DNA of 64,000 nucleotides, from assembly GCA_003342815.1 (NCBI GenBank), contig PTEX01000011.1, forward strand, positions 2,767,364 to 2,831,363, in the 5' to 3' direction. Below are positions 35,810-48,020 of this stretch, one piece after another. The translations under genes were made by a program, and so were the position numbers. Source of the stretch: Eudromia elegans (lineage: Eukaryota > Chordata > Aves > Tinamiformes > Tinamidae). How positions within the stretch are numbered: position 1 is the first letter of the stretch; every line of letters starts with the position of its first letter. Under the pieces are notes generated by a model. The model was not told the DNA's origin. It made no database searches and was given only the letters and a program-made list of their open reading frames with translations.

Positions 35810-38600
35810 CTGGGAGTGTTTTACTTGGTTGGGAAAAAAAAGTATAACATTTCTGCTGTATTTCCTTTTATTCTTTGACATTAGTTTTTATTGCACTTTA
35901 TAATGTGTGTAAATCCATAGCTGTATGGGAGCAAGCATCAAACATCATTTGAAATAACAGGTCGTTGTAAATCTGAGCCGGTACCACTAAGGTTATTGTT
36001 ATTATTATTTATTCATTTATTTGCTTAGTCTTGACAATTGACGCAGTACTATGGCTCATGCAGGAGTGTATGAACGGCTTCCGTCTGCAGCATTTACTGT
36101 CTTAAAAAGAGATATACAGACGACAGGCGGTACTTAGGGATCTACGGGTGAAAATTATAAGCTGTCCTTTTTATTTTTTGGAGATGCTAGTAGCAAAGAA
36201 AGGCACTGCATGGAAAACCTTAGTGCGTTTTAAGAAAGTAACAAGGTAGGGATTAGATGAGTCTTTCTAGTATTTCCCTTTTACGTCAGTGCAACTTCCC
36301 TGAAATGAGGAAAGTTGCATTGGCTGGAGAAAGGTGTAAAACACGGTCATGAATCCGGCCCACCATTAAAAGGCTCTGGCTGCAGCTCTCCAAACTGCCA
36401 GGTTTTTAGGACTCTCTTCCTGCTATCTCCCTGGAGGGATTTTAACATTTACCACATTGTGTGTTTTCCCGTTCTTGGGTGAGGGCTCGTGGCGAGCGGG
36501 ACTGCCCGTGCCTCCGCACGGGGCCACGGTGCCGTGCCTGCTGCCTCCCTCCCGCTGCACGTCTGCACGTGCCCGGTGACGTCCGGGGGGAAGGCAGTCC
36601 TGAGCTTCTGTCGTGAGCTCGTCAGCAGGCAGGTTGTGTGCAAGCAAACGGAATACACCGGGTACGAGGCAGGAATAGGTGTGAGCTTTAGTGACAGTGA
36701 CAACGGAAACACCGTGCCCTTGGGGTTGATTACTGCTGTGCTCTCACATTTACAAGAATTACTGTTTAATGAAAGAGCAGCAGACACTTCTAACCTGTGG
36801 GTAAATGAGTATCCCGTGTGCGTGTTTGCTGGCTGTTGACTTGGTGGTGTTACTCGAGGTTTGCTCCATGGTCATGGAGCAGCTTCTGCCCTTCCTTGCC
36901 CTGCTCCCAGCAGGGCGGAGGTGGAAAGCCACATGTCCTCTTTGGAGAGAGTCCAGGGGTTTGGGCTGACCCTGCTTGCTTGGAGATCCCAAGCCCCTGC
37001 TTCCCGGGAGGCTGCCTTGGCTGTCGAGTCCATTAAGAGCCGCTCCGTGGGATGACAGGTTGGTTTGTAGGATTTTTTCATTCCGCTTTATGACTTTACT
37101 TTTTTTTGAGGTTAAATAAATGATACCTGGACCCATGGGTGTTCTCCTACCCAGTCGGCTGCGCGGGAGGTCTCCTTGCTGACCTCGCTCGGGGTGGCAC
37201 CGAGGGGAGCGAGTTCATCACGGCAGAAAGCTGCAGGGCCCCTGCAAGCGCCGTGGGAACCGCCGAGCAAAGCGGGTTTCGTCCTGGAACCCACAACCAG
37301 GACGACAGGTAGGAGATGACACGTCGTGAGCTCCTCACACCAGTGAGGACCTCTTGGTATGTCGGTGTCCTGGGCCCTGGCCAGACCATCCGACGCCTTC
37401 CCCTAACCCTACTGCCTTAAATGGAGAGGTTTATAGAAAGTCCCTGAAAATTCAAGCTTAACATCCCGGAGAGACTGGCAGAGGAAAAAGTCCCTCCAGC
37501 TGGGAGGAAAATATTTACAACTGCTCTGATTCCTTCTCAGTGTGGCAAAGCAAGGAGCCCGCATTTCCTGGTGCCTTGTCATCCGGTAGCATCTCATCCG
37601 TCACGTGTTCCTCTAATCATTGGAGGGTATTTGCAAATATTTAGAAATGCTTTTTCTTCCTTCAGGAATTTTTATATTGGGTTTTATAGGAGGTTTATAA
37701 TAGAGCAAATAGCAGTTTGGAGGAAATTCTGGGAATTCTTTGGCAGCGTGCTTTTGCATGATAATCGTTATGAGATTGCTTCCCCACTGCTTGCTTAATG
37801 CAGCCGTCCAAGTTTTGTATTTACTGGGAATCCAATTTGTTTTAAGAAATTAACAAAACAAATACTTAAGTACTGTGCCGAATATATCGTAAAGTTTTAT
37901 TCATTTTGGTGAGAAGTTAAAAAAAAAAAAGCATTATAGCGTTCACAGAACAGCTCTTGAAGCCACATTTATGAAATTGAATCTCGACCAGAATGATTAG
38001 CTCGTGTTAATACCGATGCCGTGCGGCACCGCAGCCATCCCTCTGCTGTGTTTGGTCTCCAAGCTCTGTCCAACTTCCCTGCATGTGCCGGTGCCGGTGG
38101 TGGCAACGGGGCCGTCGGTGCCCGCAGGGCTGGCCCCAGAGGAACAGGCTGGAAATGCTGCTGAGGCTGACAGTGCCCCGTGTCCTGGCTGCGTTTTGGG
38201 AGCCTGTTGGCCCGAGTATTTATTTATTTCAAGTTCTTTGTTCCCCAAAATAAGCCATTTGCACTGAGAAATGATGCTAAGCACCGTGCCCTTGCTTAGC
38301 GATGGATACCCCTGCACTTGTCCCTCCAAGCCCCCCAGCAAAGCCAAATCCTCCATGCTGTAAAATTGAGCCAGAACACACCTTTGTGTTCTCGCTGCTC
38401 GTCTTGCTGTTGCCGGGCGTACTTGTAATATTGTGGGTCTACAAATACGTGTGATTTCCAGCTCAAACGGTTAGCTTATAGCGAGTACGTTTGCTTATAT
38501 AGTATGCGTGTGTCTGTGTGTATATAGATATAAAATTTTGCTTACAGCAGGTTGTTTGTGTGTCTCGGCCACGTAAGCGTTGCAGCGCTTGACTCGATTG
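35810..38600. other. Ordinary non-coding stretch with CpG-enriched bits
   Basis: No supported gene. CpG enrichment lies at about 36480-36610 and 37150-37330. Short A+T-rich parts lie between. No interspersed repeats are recognised. Confidence 0.5.
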
Positions 38601-38624
38601 CTCCGAGGAACCTGTAGCAGGGAA

Positions 38625-38720
38625 GTTTGTCCCCGGAGCCGCGGCAGCGGTGCCGCCCTGCGGCGTGCAGGGCTGCTCCGTAATTAACGTGCTGCGCCGC
38701 GCGTCAGACGCGAACCGCGG
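38625..38720. other. Very CpG-dense patch
   Basis: About 95 bases with a dozen or more CpG dinucleotides (GGAGCCGCGGCAGCGG, GCGCCGCGCGTCAGACGCG), the highest CpG density seen here. It is abruptly flanked by A+T-rich sequence, with the duplicated A+T module at 38734-38851 immediately downstream. It may be an unmethylated regulatory patch. Confidence 0.45.
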
Positions 38721-38733
38721 GAAGCATTACTGC

Positions 38734-38851
38734 AAAAGACTTAAATTAGCAGGTTTTATTTACCACTGCAGTATTCTCATGAGGTGTCTCACTTCTGTCT
38801 AAAAGACTTTTAAATTATCAGCTTTTATTTATCACAACGGAATGCTCCCGA
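38734..38851 (+). repeat. Degenerate direct repeat of a ~50-base module
   Basis: Copy one (38734-38782) and copy two (38801-38851) share AAAAGACTT, AAATTA, CAG/CAGC, TTTTATTTA and CAC in the same order, with about 75 percent identity by eye. Both carry TTTTATTTA, a HOX/CDX or forkhead-like string. It looks like an old local duplication kept as two similar modules. Confidence 0.45.
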
Positions 38852-38859
38852 TTTATCGC

Positions 38860-40130
38860 CCTTTCTTGTGTGTTATTTACCCAGACCAATATGGCATAAA
38901 AATGTCATGTGAGGAACTTGGAAGCACTCGTGTGAACTGTCCAGAAGCAGGAGAACTTTGGAAGTATTGATGAAATATTAATCAACATACGTTTTGAAGC
39001 TATTTTGGTTGTGTATGGTAAATAATCGAGACAAGAGGACATAATTTCAGCGCTTTAGCAGTGCTTAGAAAAGCAGGTTTTGAATTAAATTCTCAGATTT
39101 AACTCTGCTACAGCTATCCCTGAATTTCAAAGCTGAAGCTACTCCAGTGGCAGGACAAACCACTGGAGGTGCTGGCCCTGTGTGTCACTCAGGAGGTTGT
39201 TTTCTAGCATCAGCCACTGGTTCTGTCCTCAAAACATTTCCAAGGATCCCATTCTGCTTCTCCATCTCTGTAACTGCTTTGGTTTTTTTTATATGTGTGC
39301 AAGCAGGAAAAACAACTCGGGCTGCCTTGGTCGTAGTCTGGACATCACGTTTTCGTGGGAGCAAGGACAGCCTTGGTCTGTGCCTTTCACCTATGTCACG
39401 TTAAAAACATATTAGCCAGGTTTCAGCATCCTTCCATTAACGAGCAGGTTTTAAGACTCTGGTAAGTAGTAGACTTGTAGTAAATGCCAAGTAAAGTTTT
39501 ACAGAAATATTCAAAATAAGAGATGCTGTTTGATTGCAAGGGGGGAGCAGAACCTCCAGGAACATATCTTCATTTTTGGTAGTTTAGTCCACAGTAACAA
39601 AAACCACATTGTACCAATCAGATATCTAATGAGCCTCTAACTCCATTTCTACCTTATCCCAAAGGTATAGCAAATAGTGCTGCTTTTTTAAAATATCAAG
39701 AAAACATCATTTGCTCTAAAATGTCCCTAAAAGCAGGTCTAAATTGCCAATAAAGGCTAGGTAATTGTATCAGCATGGATCAGAAAGCATTTCTCAGAAC
39801 TGATGAAATAGTTTGCAGTATTGCAGAACCTGAATGATGCTCTCTGTACATTACACTGGAAATATCAGAGACTGGTCTCAGTTTAATTTGCTCACTACTG
39901 TGTATTTTGGATTCTCAGGAAATATTTCTTGCTAATGTCATTCTGTTTTTCCTTAAATGTAATTTGTTTGGGGAAAGTCAGACAATTTCTGCAATCTAAG
40001 GTTCACTTAGAAGAACTTTTTTTTGTTTGTCAATGATAGACTACAACTTTTCCAAGAAAACGGCGTGTCTGAAAAGTCTCAAAGCCCGTATTTTCTTACT
40101 GGATTTAAGATTTTAAATATTTGAATTAAA
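38860..40130. other. A+T-rich non-coding stretch
   Basis: No gene. 39420-39990 is A+T-rich unique DNA of the conserved-element type, with a CCAATCAG near 39615. An isolated strong donor (CTG|GTAAGT) lies near 39462. No repeats are recognised. Confidence 0.45.
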
Positions 40131-40139
40131 AAAAAAATT

Positions 40140-40820
40140 CACAAGGTTGTTGTACCAGCTTATCAGTTCTGTCTCAGTAGTTATACAATCATTTGACAAC
40201 CAAACACACATACAGTATAAATATTTAAGAAAAAGTAAATTCCATTAAGCTGCAGTGTGATAGATGCAGTAGTAGGTACTTATCTTTGAAATATTAAACT
40301 CTAGACATTTATATCCGTACAAAAAAGAGTTTCCTGCCATTTGATGAGAATTATGTGCCTGGCACTAATAAAATATTAAACTCCAATTTAAAAGATAAGT
40401 ATCTTACCCACTTTTTTCATAATAAAACATTTTACAGTGCATATGAGAGCTAATATGCATCAGAATTTCCATACAATACTGTATTTACAAACTTTTATGA
40501 AAGTTTTGTGTCCGCATTTATTAGTTGCTGCCTCTGTTTAAGCACTTATTATTTCATATAATGACATTGTGTGTTTCAATAATGCATGATAGAAGGTGTA
40601 CAAACAGGCTTTATTTTTTGTAGAAGAGTTTTCTTTTGTTACAGGCGACTGCTGCTAGTTAATTAAATGTAGATAGCCCCTGAAAATTGCATTATCCTTT
40701 TCTGTCCTTATTATATAAATTAATGTCAAACTGATGCAATGTTTCATGTTTAAAATAATAGATACATGTGTTAAAAATTATAGCCTGCAGTTTTCCTATT
40801 TGACAATGCATTATTTTCAA
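40140..40820. promoter_or_regulatory. Strong candidate deeply conserved enhancer block
   Basis: Around 680 bases of continuous unique A+T-rich DNA with many TAAT, TATGCAT and ATTAAT cores (GCTAATATGCATC near 40450, TAATGCATGATAG near 40580, AGTTAATTAAATG near 40657). There are no simple repeats or coding frames. AATATTAAACTC occurs at about 40291 and again at about 40372, a second short internal echo. The texture matches the 23.1 kb block. Confidence 0.45.
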
Positions 40821-40824
40821 CTGG

Positions 40825-41480
40825 AAGTGTCACTTTCTAACCTTCTGCCAAGAATATTTTGTAAGGGGCAGTAAGTAATAAGTGTTAGTTATCAAAGGCA
40901 GTGTCTTCTGAAATTTGAACAATATTACATGTGCAGGAAAAGTCATAATATATAGTGCTTCTCTTGCAAAAATAATCTCCCAAGACAAAATGGCCAACAG
41001 ATGGTTACCTCTAAAAGGAGAGAAGTTTGGTTGAAAGGAGAAGAATCCCCCTTTCTCGCAGGCGTCTGTCATGGTGTTGCTGGCTCGGGCCTCAGCCAGA
41101 AGATCACCTTGCCTTGGCCTCTCTAGCTCTCTATGTAAAACGTAAGGCTTCCAAACATCTGAGGTTATCTCACGTACCATGCTATGGTGCAGAGTCAGGG
41201 TGGCGCTTGCCCTTCTCCCACCAAGCTGCAGGATCGCCCGGCTTGGCTCTGCTGCCCCCTTCATTTTGGCCTCCTTTAAAAGCAGTTCTACGGTTAGGTT
41301 GCTTGTTTGTTTGTTTTTCCTGTTCCCACAATTATCCATTTTTACAAATTACAGAAATATTTCATTATAATCTTCTTGCTGTGGCTTCCAGTACTGTGAT
41401 CAATGTCAGTAGACAACCCTTTTTTAATTACTGAACTGGGTGATTAGAGTTAATAAGCTATGAGATGTAAATACTGCCAT
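40825..41480. other. Non-coding stretch
   Basis: No supported gene. A minus-strand frame of 169 codons (40830-41339) overlaps a 135-codon plus-strand frame (41027-41434), and neither has a recognisable domain. Confidence 0.4.
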
Positions 41481-41489
41481 TTCAAATGA

Positions 41490-42520
41490 ACAAGAAAGCA
41501 CTTAGAAAAACAAGCCCTGAACTTGGACACGCTGTACCGAGCGACACGCAAGTGCTGAAGTTACTCCTCATAGTAAGGTAGAATGCACCCTGTTACTTTA
41601 AACAAGAAGATAGAGCAGGAGGTTTCATTTTTGGGATATTCGCCTAAAAGGTGCAGCTAAAAAAATACCATATTTTCAGATCACAAAGTTCTTGTATTTA
41701 TATTTTCCACTTCCCAACCAAAGAGACATTTGTGCTGTCATAAAAATACTTTATAAACAGACAGCTTTCGTTTCCACTTTTCTCCTGTAAAGGAAACCTC
41801 CCAGGCTTTCAAAGGCAGCAGATTCACACAAACCCATCCGTTGATTTTAAAAATGGGGATAGAAAAAAAAAGAAAAGCCTTCTTTGTGTGTGAAGTTTAT
41901 ATGGCTCATCTTATGTTATAAGCTTTGATACCAGATTAAGAACTAAGAAATAGCACTTTTGTAGAATGAGGTATACACAATGATATTAAAAAGAAATTTC
42001 CTTCCATATTATGGTTCTTTATACTCCTACCTGTAAAGTCTGCTCGTGCAGATGGCTGCTTGCATTCACAAGTGCATTTGTGCAACAATAATACCTTCCT
42101 GGCCTTTCTTTAAGGGGTTATATTTTGTTTTGAGTAAGACTTAGCTACTTGGGAGAGGAATGGATTTTGTAATTTGAAATGAACTTTTCATTATTGCCCC
42201 TCTATGCCTATTTTTATTCTTTTCAGAAGGTGTCTCTTAATGTTATAGTGTTTTTGTAAACTCTTTAAAATAATAATTAAGAAACCTTGTTATGATCACA
42301 AAGCTAGGAAAGTGGTGCCTAATTACGGCCTGGATAAACTGCACTTAATATCTATCTGTTGTCAGCAAAGCAATTTGCCAGATGATATCTTTAAATCCTT
42401 TCCTCAAATTGTTTTCTGTACAAATTATTGTAAATGGTTATATTTAAGAGTCCATTCAAAAGAGCTGATGGTTTTGCCTTTAAAAAAAAAAAAAAAAAGA
42501 AAAAAATCAATTAGAGCTAA
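41490..42520. promoter_or_regulatory. Candidate conserved non-coding region
   Basis: A+T-rich unique sequence with scattered homeodomain-like cores, ending in a 17-base A run (42482-42498). A 171-codon + frame (42312-42827) runs out of it into G+C-rich DNA but carries a polylysine from the A run and no domain. Called by texture only. Confidence 0.25.
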
Positions 42521-42529
42521 ATCTGTGTG

Positions 42530-43190
42530 GCCGCGATCAGGATTTATTTGTTTTCTCCCCAGAGGTCTCCGCGATGCGTTTTCAGACAGTCCCAGCAGCA
42601 CAATATTGCGAGGGCAGCGTGTGACAGTCGCCCGCGTGATTTTATTAGCGCGGCTGACCAGCGCTCTTACAAGGTTATACAGCTCCTGCCCAGAGGCTTT
42701 TTCCCCAGCTGCCCTCGTGCTGACGGCTGCGTCTCTGCTCCTCCCTGCTCAGGAGAAAGCTCCTTTCCCAAGGGGAACGAGTCAACCAGCCCCAGCAAGG
42801 GCATGGAGCGAGGGCCCGGCGGGTTGAGGGGCACAAGGTCCCCTGGGTGCCCATGGTCGTTGCTCGTGGTTCTTCTCGGCTCTTCTGCTGCACTGGTCGT
42901 CCCATCGTTGTTCCTCGGCCGTGCTGACATGCTGGGGCCTGCAGGCTTGGGATGAGGGCAGCGCTGGTTGAGCTTCCCCTTGTGGGTTCGCTTGTCCTTG
43001 GGTCATGGCGGTGGGGCAAGGCGAGTGTCCCACCGTGGTCTTGGTTTCCTATGGACTCTGCAATTCCCATGGACAGAGGAGGGCTGCAGGAGCAAGTGCC
43101 TGGGCTGGTGGCATCTGCTCGTGATGGTTTTCACAGTTTTAGTGTCTCCCTGTAGACTGTATTTCTTCAGATCTCAAGGACTGTGGTGTC
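42530..43190. other. G+C-rich patch, no gene
   Basis: CpG is moderately frequent at 42530-42740, then there is ordinary G+C-rich sequence. Overlapping frames of 80-140 codons occur on both strands with no recognisable product. Confidence 0.4.
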
Positions 43191-43199
43191 AGTGCTGAA

Positions 43200-43440
43200 A
43201 TTGGGGAATGTTCATCTACCCTTCTTCAATCTTTCTGCAGTGAGAGATTTCAAGTCAAATGTGTTTCCGCACTCTTTTCCCAAGAAGGCAGATTTGCATA
43301 TGCATTAGGTTCATTTTATCAAAATACACACACAGCAATGACACATCTCATTGACAATGTGCTGTCTGATGGATAACTCCATACAAAACACATATTTGAA
43401 AGGAAAATAGGAGGAGGAATAGTATTAAGAGGCTGTACAT
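43200..43440. promoter_or_regulatory. Candidate enhancer with POU-dimer-like site
   Basis: Unique block around ATTTGCATATGCAT at 43292-43305. This string holds TGCATATGCA, close to the POU homodimer site known as MORE (ATGCATATGCAT). Flanking bases (CATTAGGTTCATTTTATC) are A+T-rich. No repeats. Binding is inference. Confidence 0.35.
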
Positions 43441-43449
43441 GAGTGACAT

Positions 43450-45400
43450 CATGTTTTGTGAAGATGAACTGCTGGAATGTCTCACCCTACTTCATATTTT
43501 TGGGTTACTCAAAGATTCAACAAGTGTCTTGCAAGTGTAAGAAATTCATTGCTGTACAGCATCCTTATACAGCAGCTACCAGGACAATGTCTGTCCTCGC
43601 CCATAGCAGTGGCTTTACTTATTAATTATTAAGATAAAGGAGGAAAAGCGACTTGGGTCTTGTCTGTCCCTGCCAACACTGATTTTTTTTTCAGTACCAC
43701 CTCTCCTCACTGGGTTAATTTCTGTCTTGTGTCCACGCAGTGCTGTGTTTCAGAGCTGGCACTGTAATTTTACAATATCCTGGCATTCTTTATGCAAATC
43801 TATGTGCTTAGACACACAGTTGCCAATATGTTTGTGGAGTGACCTGGTTTTCTTGGAAAAGCTGGCTGGTGGTCCACTCAGCAGGCAGGTTGTGGCAATT
43901 ATAACCCCAACTTTTTTTTACAGATGGGCAGAAACAGGGGCCTGCCCAAAAAAAGCAGATGAATTGAGGCTGCAGTATTGGCCGTGAATTGTAACATGTC
44001 TAATTCTTGGATGCCGTGCAAAGCCCTGTGAGCCCATTAGGGATCTGGGGTGCTTCCAAGCCGAGGCAAGAGCTGCTGGTAGCCCAGTGCTCCTTGTGCT
44101 CTGTCCCTGGGGAGCAGGGAGGGAATGGACCTCACACGGGACTCGGTCTTGTTGCTCAGCACGCTGCGGAGGAGGGCTGCGGTGCTGAGCATCTGGGCCA
44201 CTACAGAGCCTCAACCAGGACTTCCTCACCGGCTTTGTGCTCGGCAGCATGGAGAACACGCTCGCGCCACCGTGGGACTCAGGGTCACCGTGAACGTCTC
44301 TCCAGGGATGGGTAGGGACTGCGTGTTGATGTCCTCAGCTCAGCAGCTCTCCAGGTCAGTTGCTCGTGTGGTGCTCTGCAAGAAGAGCAGAAGAGAAGTG
44401 TCCATTCGAGCCTCTTCTTGTCTTGATGCATTTAGAAATATAGAGAATTGGTGTGCTAAAATATTTTATATTTCTCTTTGGATGAACTAAATTGTTCGTG
44501 TAGAAGAAAAGATAAAGATATTCAGAAAATTCCTTGGTGTTTCCCCCTAGTATTTTCTGAGTATGACATTATTTTTATTCATAGCATTTCATTCTGATGT
44601 TTTCAAAACAGAAATCATGTTTTATTTTACTGGATTTTGTTTTGAATTTTCATTCAATTTTTTTAGTGTTTATTTTTTAATTTGCTTTTAATCTAAATGA
44701 AAACATACTTTGAAGCAAACAAACCATTTTCATCCTCAAAGGATTTTTTTTCTCATCTTCCTGTTTCCCAACAATTTCAGGGAAAAAGATGGTCTTTTCT
44801 CAAATGCAGTTCAGACTTTTTGTTCCAAATCAGTCACTGACCAAGAAAACCCCATTTCAAGCATCTTTCTGCATAAGTGTGGTTGGCAACAACTTAATGG
44901 TGTCTCCATACTTCCCGTAGGCGGCACTTGGAGTCATGTCATTCTTCATGCAATACTTGATTTTAGGAAATGGAATTGGTTCATAGAATGAATCTGAATC
45001 TGGTTAAATAAAGGTTTGGATGTAGATGTTTAATTTCTAATTGTTTGAGATCTTTGTAGATGAATGTCTTGGCTGGGCTGAATTATCTAGGAAATCAGTC
45101 AGGCATTTATGGGTGTCCTTATATTGGAAAAGATGCCAAAACGGTCCTCTTCCTTTAAAATCTAACATAACTTGTGTTACTTACACAATGTTGATGATCA
45201 TGATGATTTCCATAACAGTTTGGCAGACATCTTCTCTATTTGTGTATCTTACTCGATATTCATAGCATAAAAACAGATTATTCAGCTAAAAAAATCCTGC
45301 AGTCAATCACTGATACAGTCTATCAAATGTCTGTCAGCCTCTAGTCATTACAATGTTTTTTTCTTTTTTTTTCTTTTTCTTTCTTTTCCTCTCCTCCTCT
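43450..45400. other. Ordinary non-coding stretch
   Basis: No supported gene. It holds the MIR-like fragment at 43897-43955, moderate G+C sequence to 44330, then A+T-rich DNA. A long T/C tract lies at 45356-45400. Confidence 0.45.
43897..43955 (-). mobile_element. MIR/CORE-SINE-like fragment
   Basis: On the + strand, ATTATAACCCCAAC, a T run, TTTACAGATGGGCAGAAAC, then GGGGCCTGCCCAA reproduce, in order, the reverse complement of the MIR 3' part (ATTATCCCCATTTTACAGATG.GGAAAC ... TTGCCCAAGG). The order of three matching blocks makes chance unlikely, though divergence is high. An ancient amniote SINE. Confidence 0.5.
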
Positions 45401-45402
45401 GG
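45356..45402 (+). repeat. Polypyrimidine tract
   Basis: About 47 bases almost entirely T and C, next to the truncated end of the LINE fragment. Read on the minus strand it is a purine tract following the element. Confidence 0.85.
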
Positions 45403-45409
45403 AGAGGTT

Positions 45410-45663
45410 TGCGATGACTCAATTTCTCTAATCTTGTAGCATTCCTTCTGTCTTTAGAGGGGAATTTGTAATTGTTGAATTATTCTTGGCCATCCTTCAC
45501 TCGGAATTTATGTTGTAATTTCAGCAAAAGCCAGACCTTGTACGGCAGTTTTCATCTTTTTCAAGGCTGCTTCTATTTCTTGAAATGCTGGAGGGTTTCC
45601 AATTATTCCTTCTGGTCGCTTTGGATGTGAATTGTAACAGATCATCCCCAGAGTCGTGGTTCA
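45410..45663 (-). mobile_element. Decayed LINE fragment, reverse-transcriptase region
   Basis: The minus strand is open for 50 codons (45511-45660) and reads NPPAFQEIEAALKKMKT and on to LAFAEITT. It resembles the start of the non-LTR reverse-transcriptase domain (EEVEEALKKMKNGKAPGPDGIPAE). In the same frame, beyond an in-frame stop at 45508-45510, come IPSEGWPRIIQQLQIPL, a second stop, then RQKECYKIREI, matching in order the next conserved part (the E.WP..W, IP..KKGD and C.NYRGI pattern). Two stops and a degraded GKAPG segment show that it is dead. Clade is uncertain (RTE-, L2- or CR1-like). Both ends are truncated. Confidence 0.6.
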
Positions 45664-45669
45664 ACATTG

Positions 45670-47760
45670 TTAAACTTATCAATATAAATATAATGTTAAA
45701 CCCTTTTTAGATAATTTGGGCTAGGTGTGAAAATGTGACCAATTTATGCATATAAGTTGGTCTTACTCCTCTCTCTCTTCCTTTATCAGAAAGAAGCTCC
45801 TGGCGAAGGGGCTTCAGACTGTGTCTTGTCAGGGCTTCTCCTGTCCCTGTTTGATTAGGTTGTTATATCACATTTCAGTACCCTTTAACGTGAAGCCAGT
45901 TAACTATGCAAACAAAATTCATTAAGTTAAGCAGAAGTCTCTGGGCAGGAGCGGTAAGGTAAATGGTAGGTTTCATATACCAGCTGCTGCTGTATGAAAT
46001 GGTGAGGCTTTGGGAATCGACATGGAAAAGTGGGCTCGTATGTAAGGGAGGTTGAAAATGGGCAGAGGTAGGAGCAGGGTGCCCTTCTGCATCCCCTTTC
46101 TTGCCTGTTTGCATGCACAAGAACTGCCTTTGGCAGCCCCACATGCACCAAGGAGGATGATTTCAGAAGGCTGCTGCAAACATGGCCCTACTGGTGTGTG
46201 TCCCACTTCCAGTCACTCTTTGCCATGGCACTTCTTGAAGTGGTTTATCTTTTTCACTGTGCTTTTTATGTCCATAGGAGAGCTGTTTGTAGCCATCATC
46301 ATGATGAAGAGAAGTATCTGATTACATTGGGGGTGTGTTTATGGACCGCACCAGAGGTCCAGGGAGAGGACTTGTCCAGCCTGCTGCAACCCTGGTGATC
46401 CCTTACACTGCTCAGCCAGGGAGCTCGCTCCGAGATGGAGAGGAAGGAGAGAAGGATCGAGCTGGTAAATGATACTTTGAGAAATATTATAAGAAAGAGT
46501 CCCTAAAAGAGCCCACTTAGGTTAAAACAGGTGAAATTTTGCATTCAGAAACTCGGGTTTTGAGTCTATTTAGCCAGTTTACCCAAAGGGCAGGACACAC
46601 GCACTGAGAAACTTCTCACGCTGACCCAAGAGCTGCTTCTCATACACAGATGGTGAATGTCTTTGAAAGTATTCTTTGTCTCTAACGTCTACAGTTTTGA
46701 TTTAATATATTAAAGAACAGAGTCTTAGTATTAAACGCTATAGGCAAAAGCTGGATTGCAAAAGAGCAATCTCACTAAACATGGAAACCCCATATTAAGA
46801 GACGGCATAGAATAGTGCAAATACGACTTAGAGCAGAATCACTATTGAAAGACTCCTTTTATTCCTTTGGAGAGAAGTGGGACTGAACTCATGCCTTGAT
46901 TCTAAACCAGCTGTCAAAAAAATACTAAGCAGATCTTATCTTCAAACTGTCTTGTCCTTTTAGACAGTTTCTCTTAGGAAGTTAGCCTACTTTAATGAGT
47001 CTGTGCATCATTACCTACCCCCCACTAATAGTCCTTTCTTTTTGGCAAAGAAAGAAGGTTGTTTGGGAATAACGATTACAATCAGAGATGTTCTGGTGAG
47101 TGTGGTAAAATTGAGGGCTACGGTTCTGCAAGAGCAGAACGGCTGTTTACATGGCTTTATTTGTATAAATGATCCCATGCCGAAGCAATTTCAGCATCAC
47201 CGCTGTGCATGCCTCATACACGCCTAAGCCCAGGGGCATGGTTTCAAAGGCAGGATTTCATATCGGGTTGGATATTTGGCCCATGCAGTTTAAGAAAACA
47301 GAGAGCCTGGTGATATGCATTTAATAGCAATATAAAAATAAAAACCAATAAAAATAATGAGAATTATATTTCTATTGGGAGAACATTAAAGTCATAATGG
47401 TGCAAATGGGCTTTGGATAATTGATAATACTGATGCAGAAAATGATTTTCAGTTCCCCCTCCTTTGCAGTAAAATACAGCTGTTTTTGAAGAGGGGGAAT
47501 GAGATCTTCTTCTTCTTCTTCCTCTTTTGGTGAACAGTAAGTGGGCTTTGACCAGCCTGTCCGGGTAAGCCCCTGAAGCCTGCTGGAAGGGAGTGTGTTA
47601 TTCTGCTGCCTTGGCATCTAGAGCAGCCCTGTGACTGGCTCCACCTGGGGAACGGCGGGATGGAGGGAGCGTTTCACCTCTTGGCTACAGCACTGCTGAT
47701 CGCTGCAAACCCAAGTAGGGGATAATCACTCTTAATCTGTGGTTTTGCAGACCCAGAGTC
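45670..47760. other. Ordinary non-coding stretch
   Basis: No supported gene and no recognised repeat. Overlapping frames at 45875-46321 on both strands have no domain. A (CTT)n-like run lies near 47508. Confidence 0.45.
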
Positions 47761-47764
47761 TCGC

Positions 47765-48020
47765 TGCTGCTAGTGCAGGACAGAAGGTGCCGCGGCTCCC
47801 TCGGCCGAGGGGCCTCCAGCCTCGGAGCCTTCGTCTCCCTGCGGTGCCCCAGGGGAGGCCAGCGCGGGGTTGTCCCGCTTGTCCTGCACCCTGCTCCATG
47901 CTGGGCAGCGGGGTTCATCCACTCAGCGCTGCAGCGGCGCCAAGGAAAGGCTCTGCCGAAGGGGTGCAGCAGAGCCAGGGATGCCCCGGGACCCGCTGGC
48001 ATCCCGGGGCTTAGCCCGTT
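47765..48020. other. CpG-rich patch
   Basis: About 255 bases of high G+C with many CpG (GGTGCCGCGGC, GCGCTGCAGCGGCGCC). Open frames exist on both strands simultaneously, so none is supported. A small orphan CpG island is the simplest reading. Confidence 0.45.

Noticed and set aside
40830-41339. 169-codon minus-strand frame
   Set aside because: Overlaps a 135-codon frame on the other strand; nothing recognisable in either.
42312-42827. 171-codon plus-strand frame
   Set aside because: Passes through a poly-A run (polylysine) and then CpG-rich DNA; no domain.
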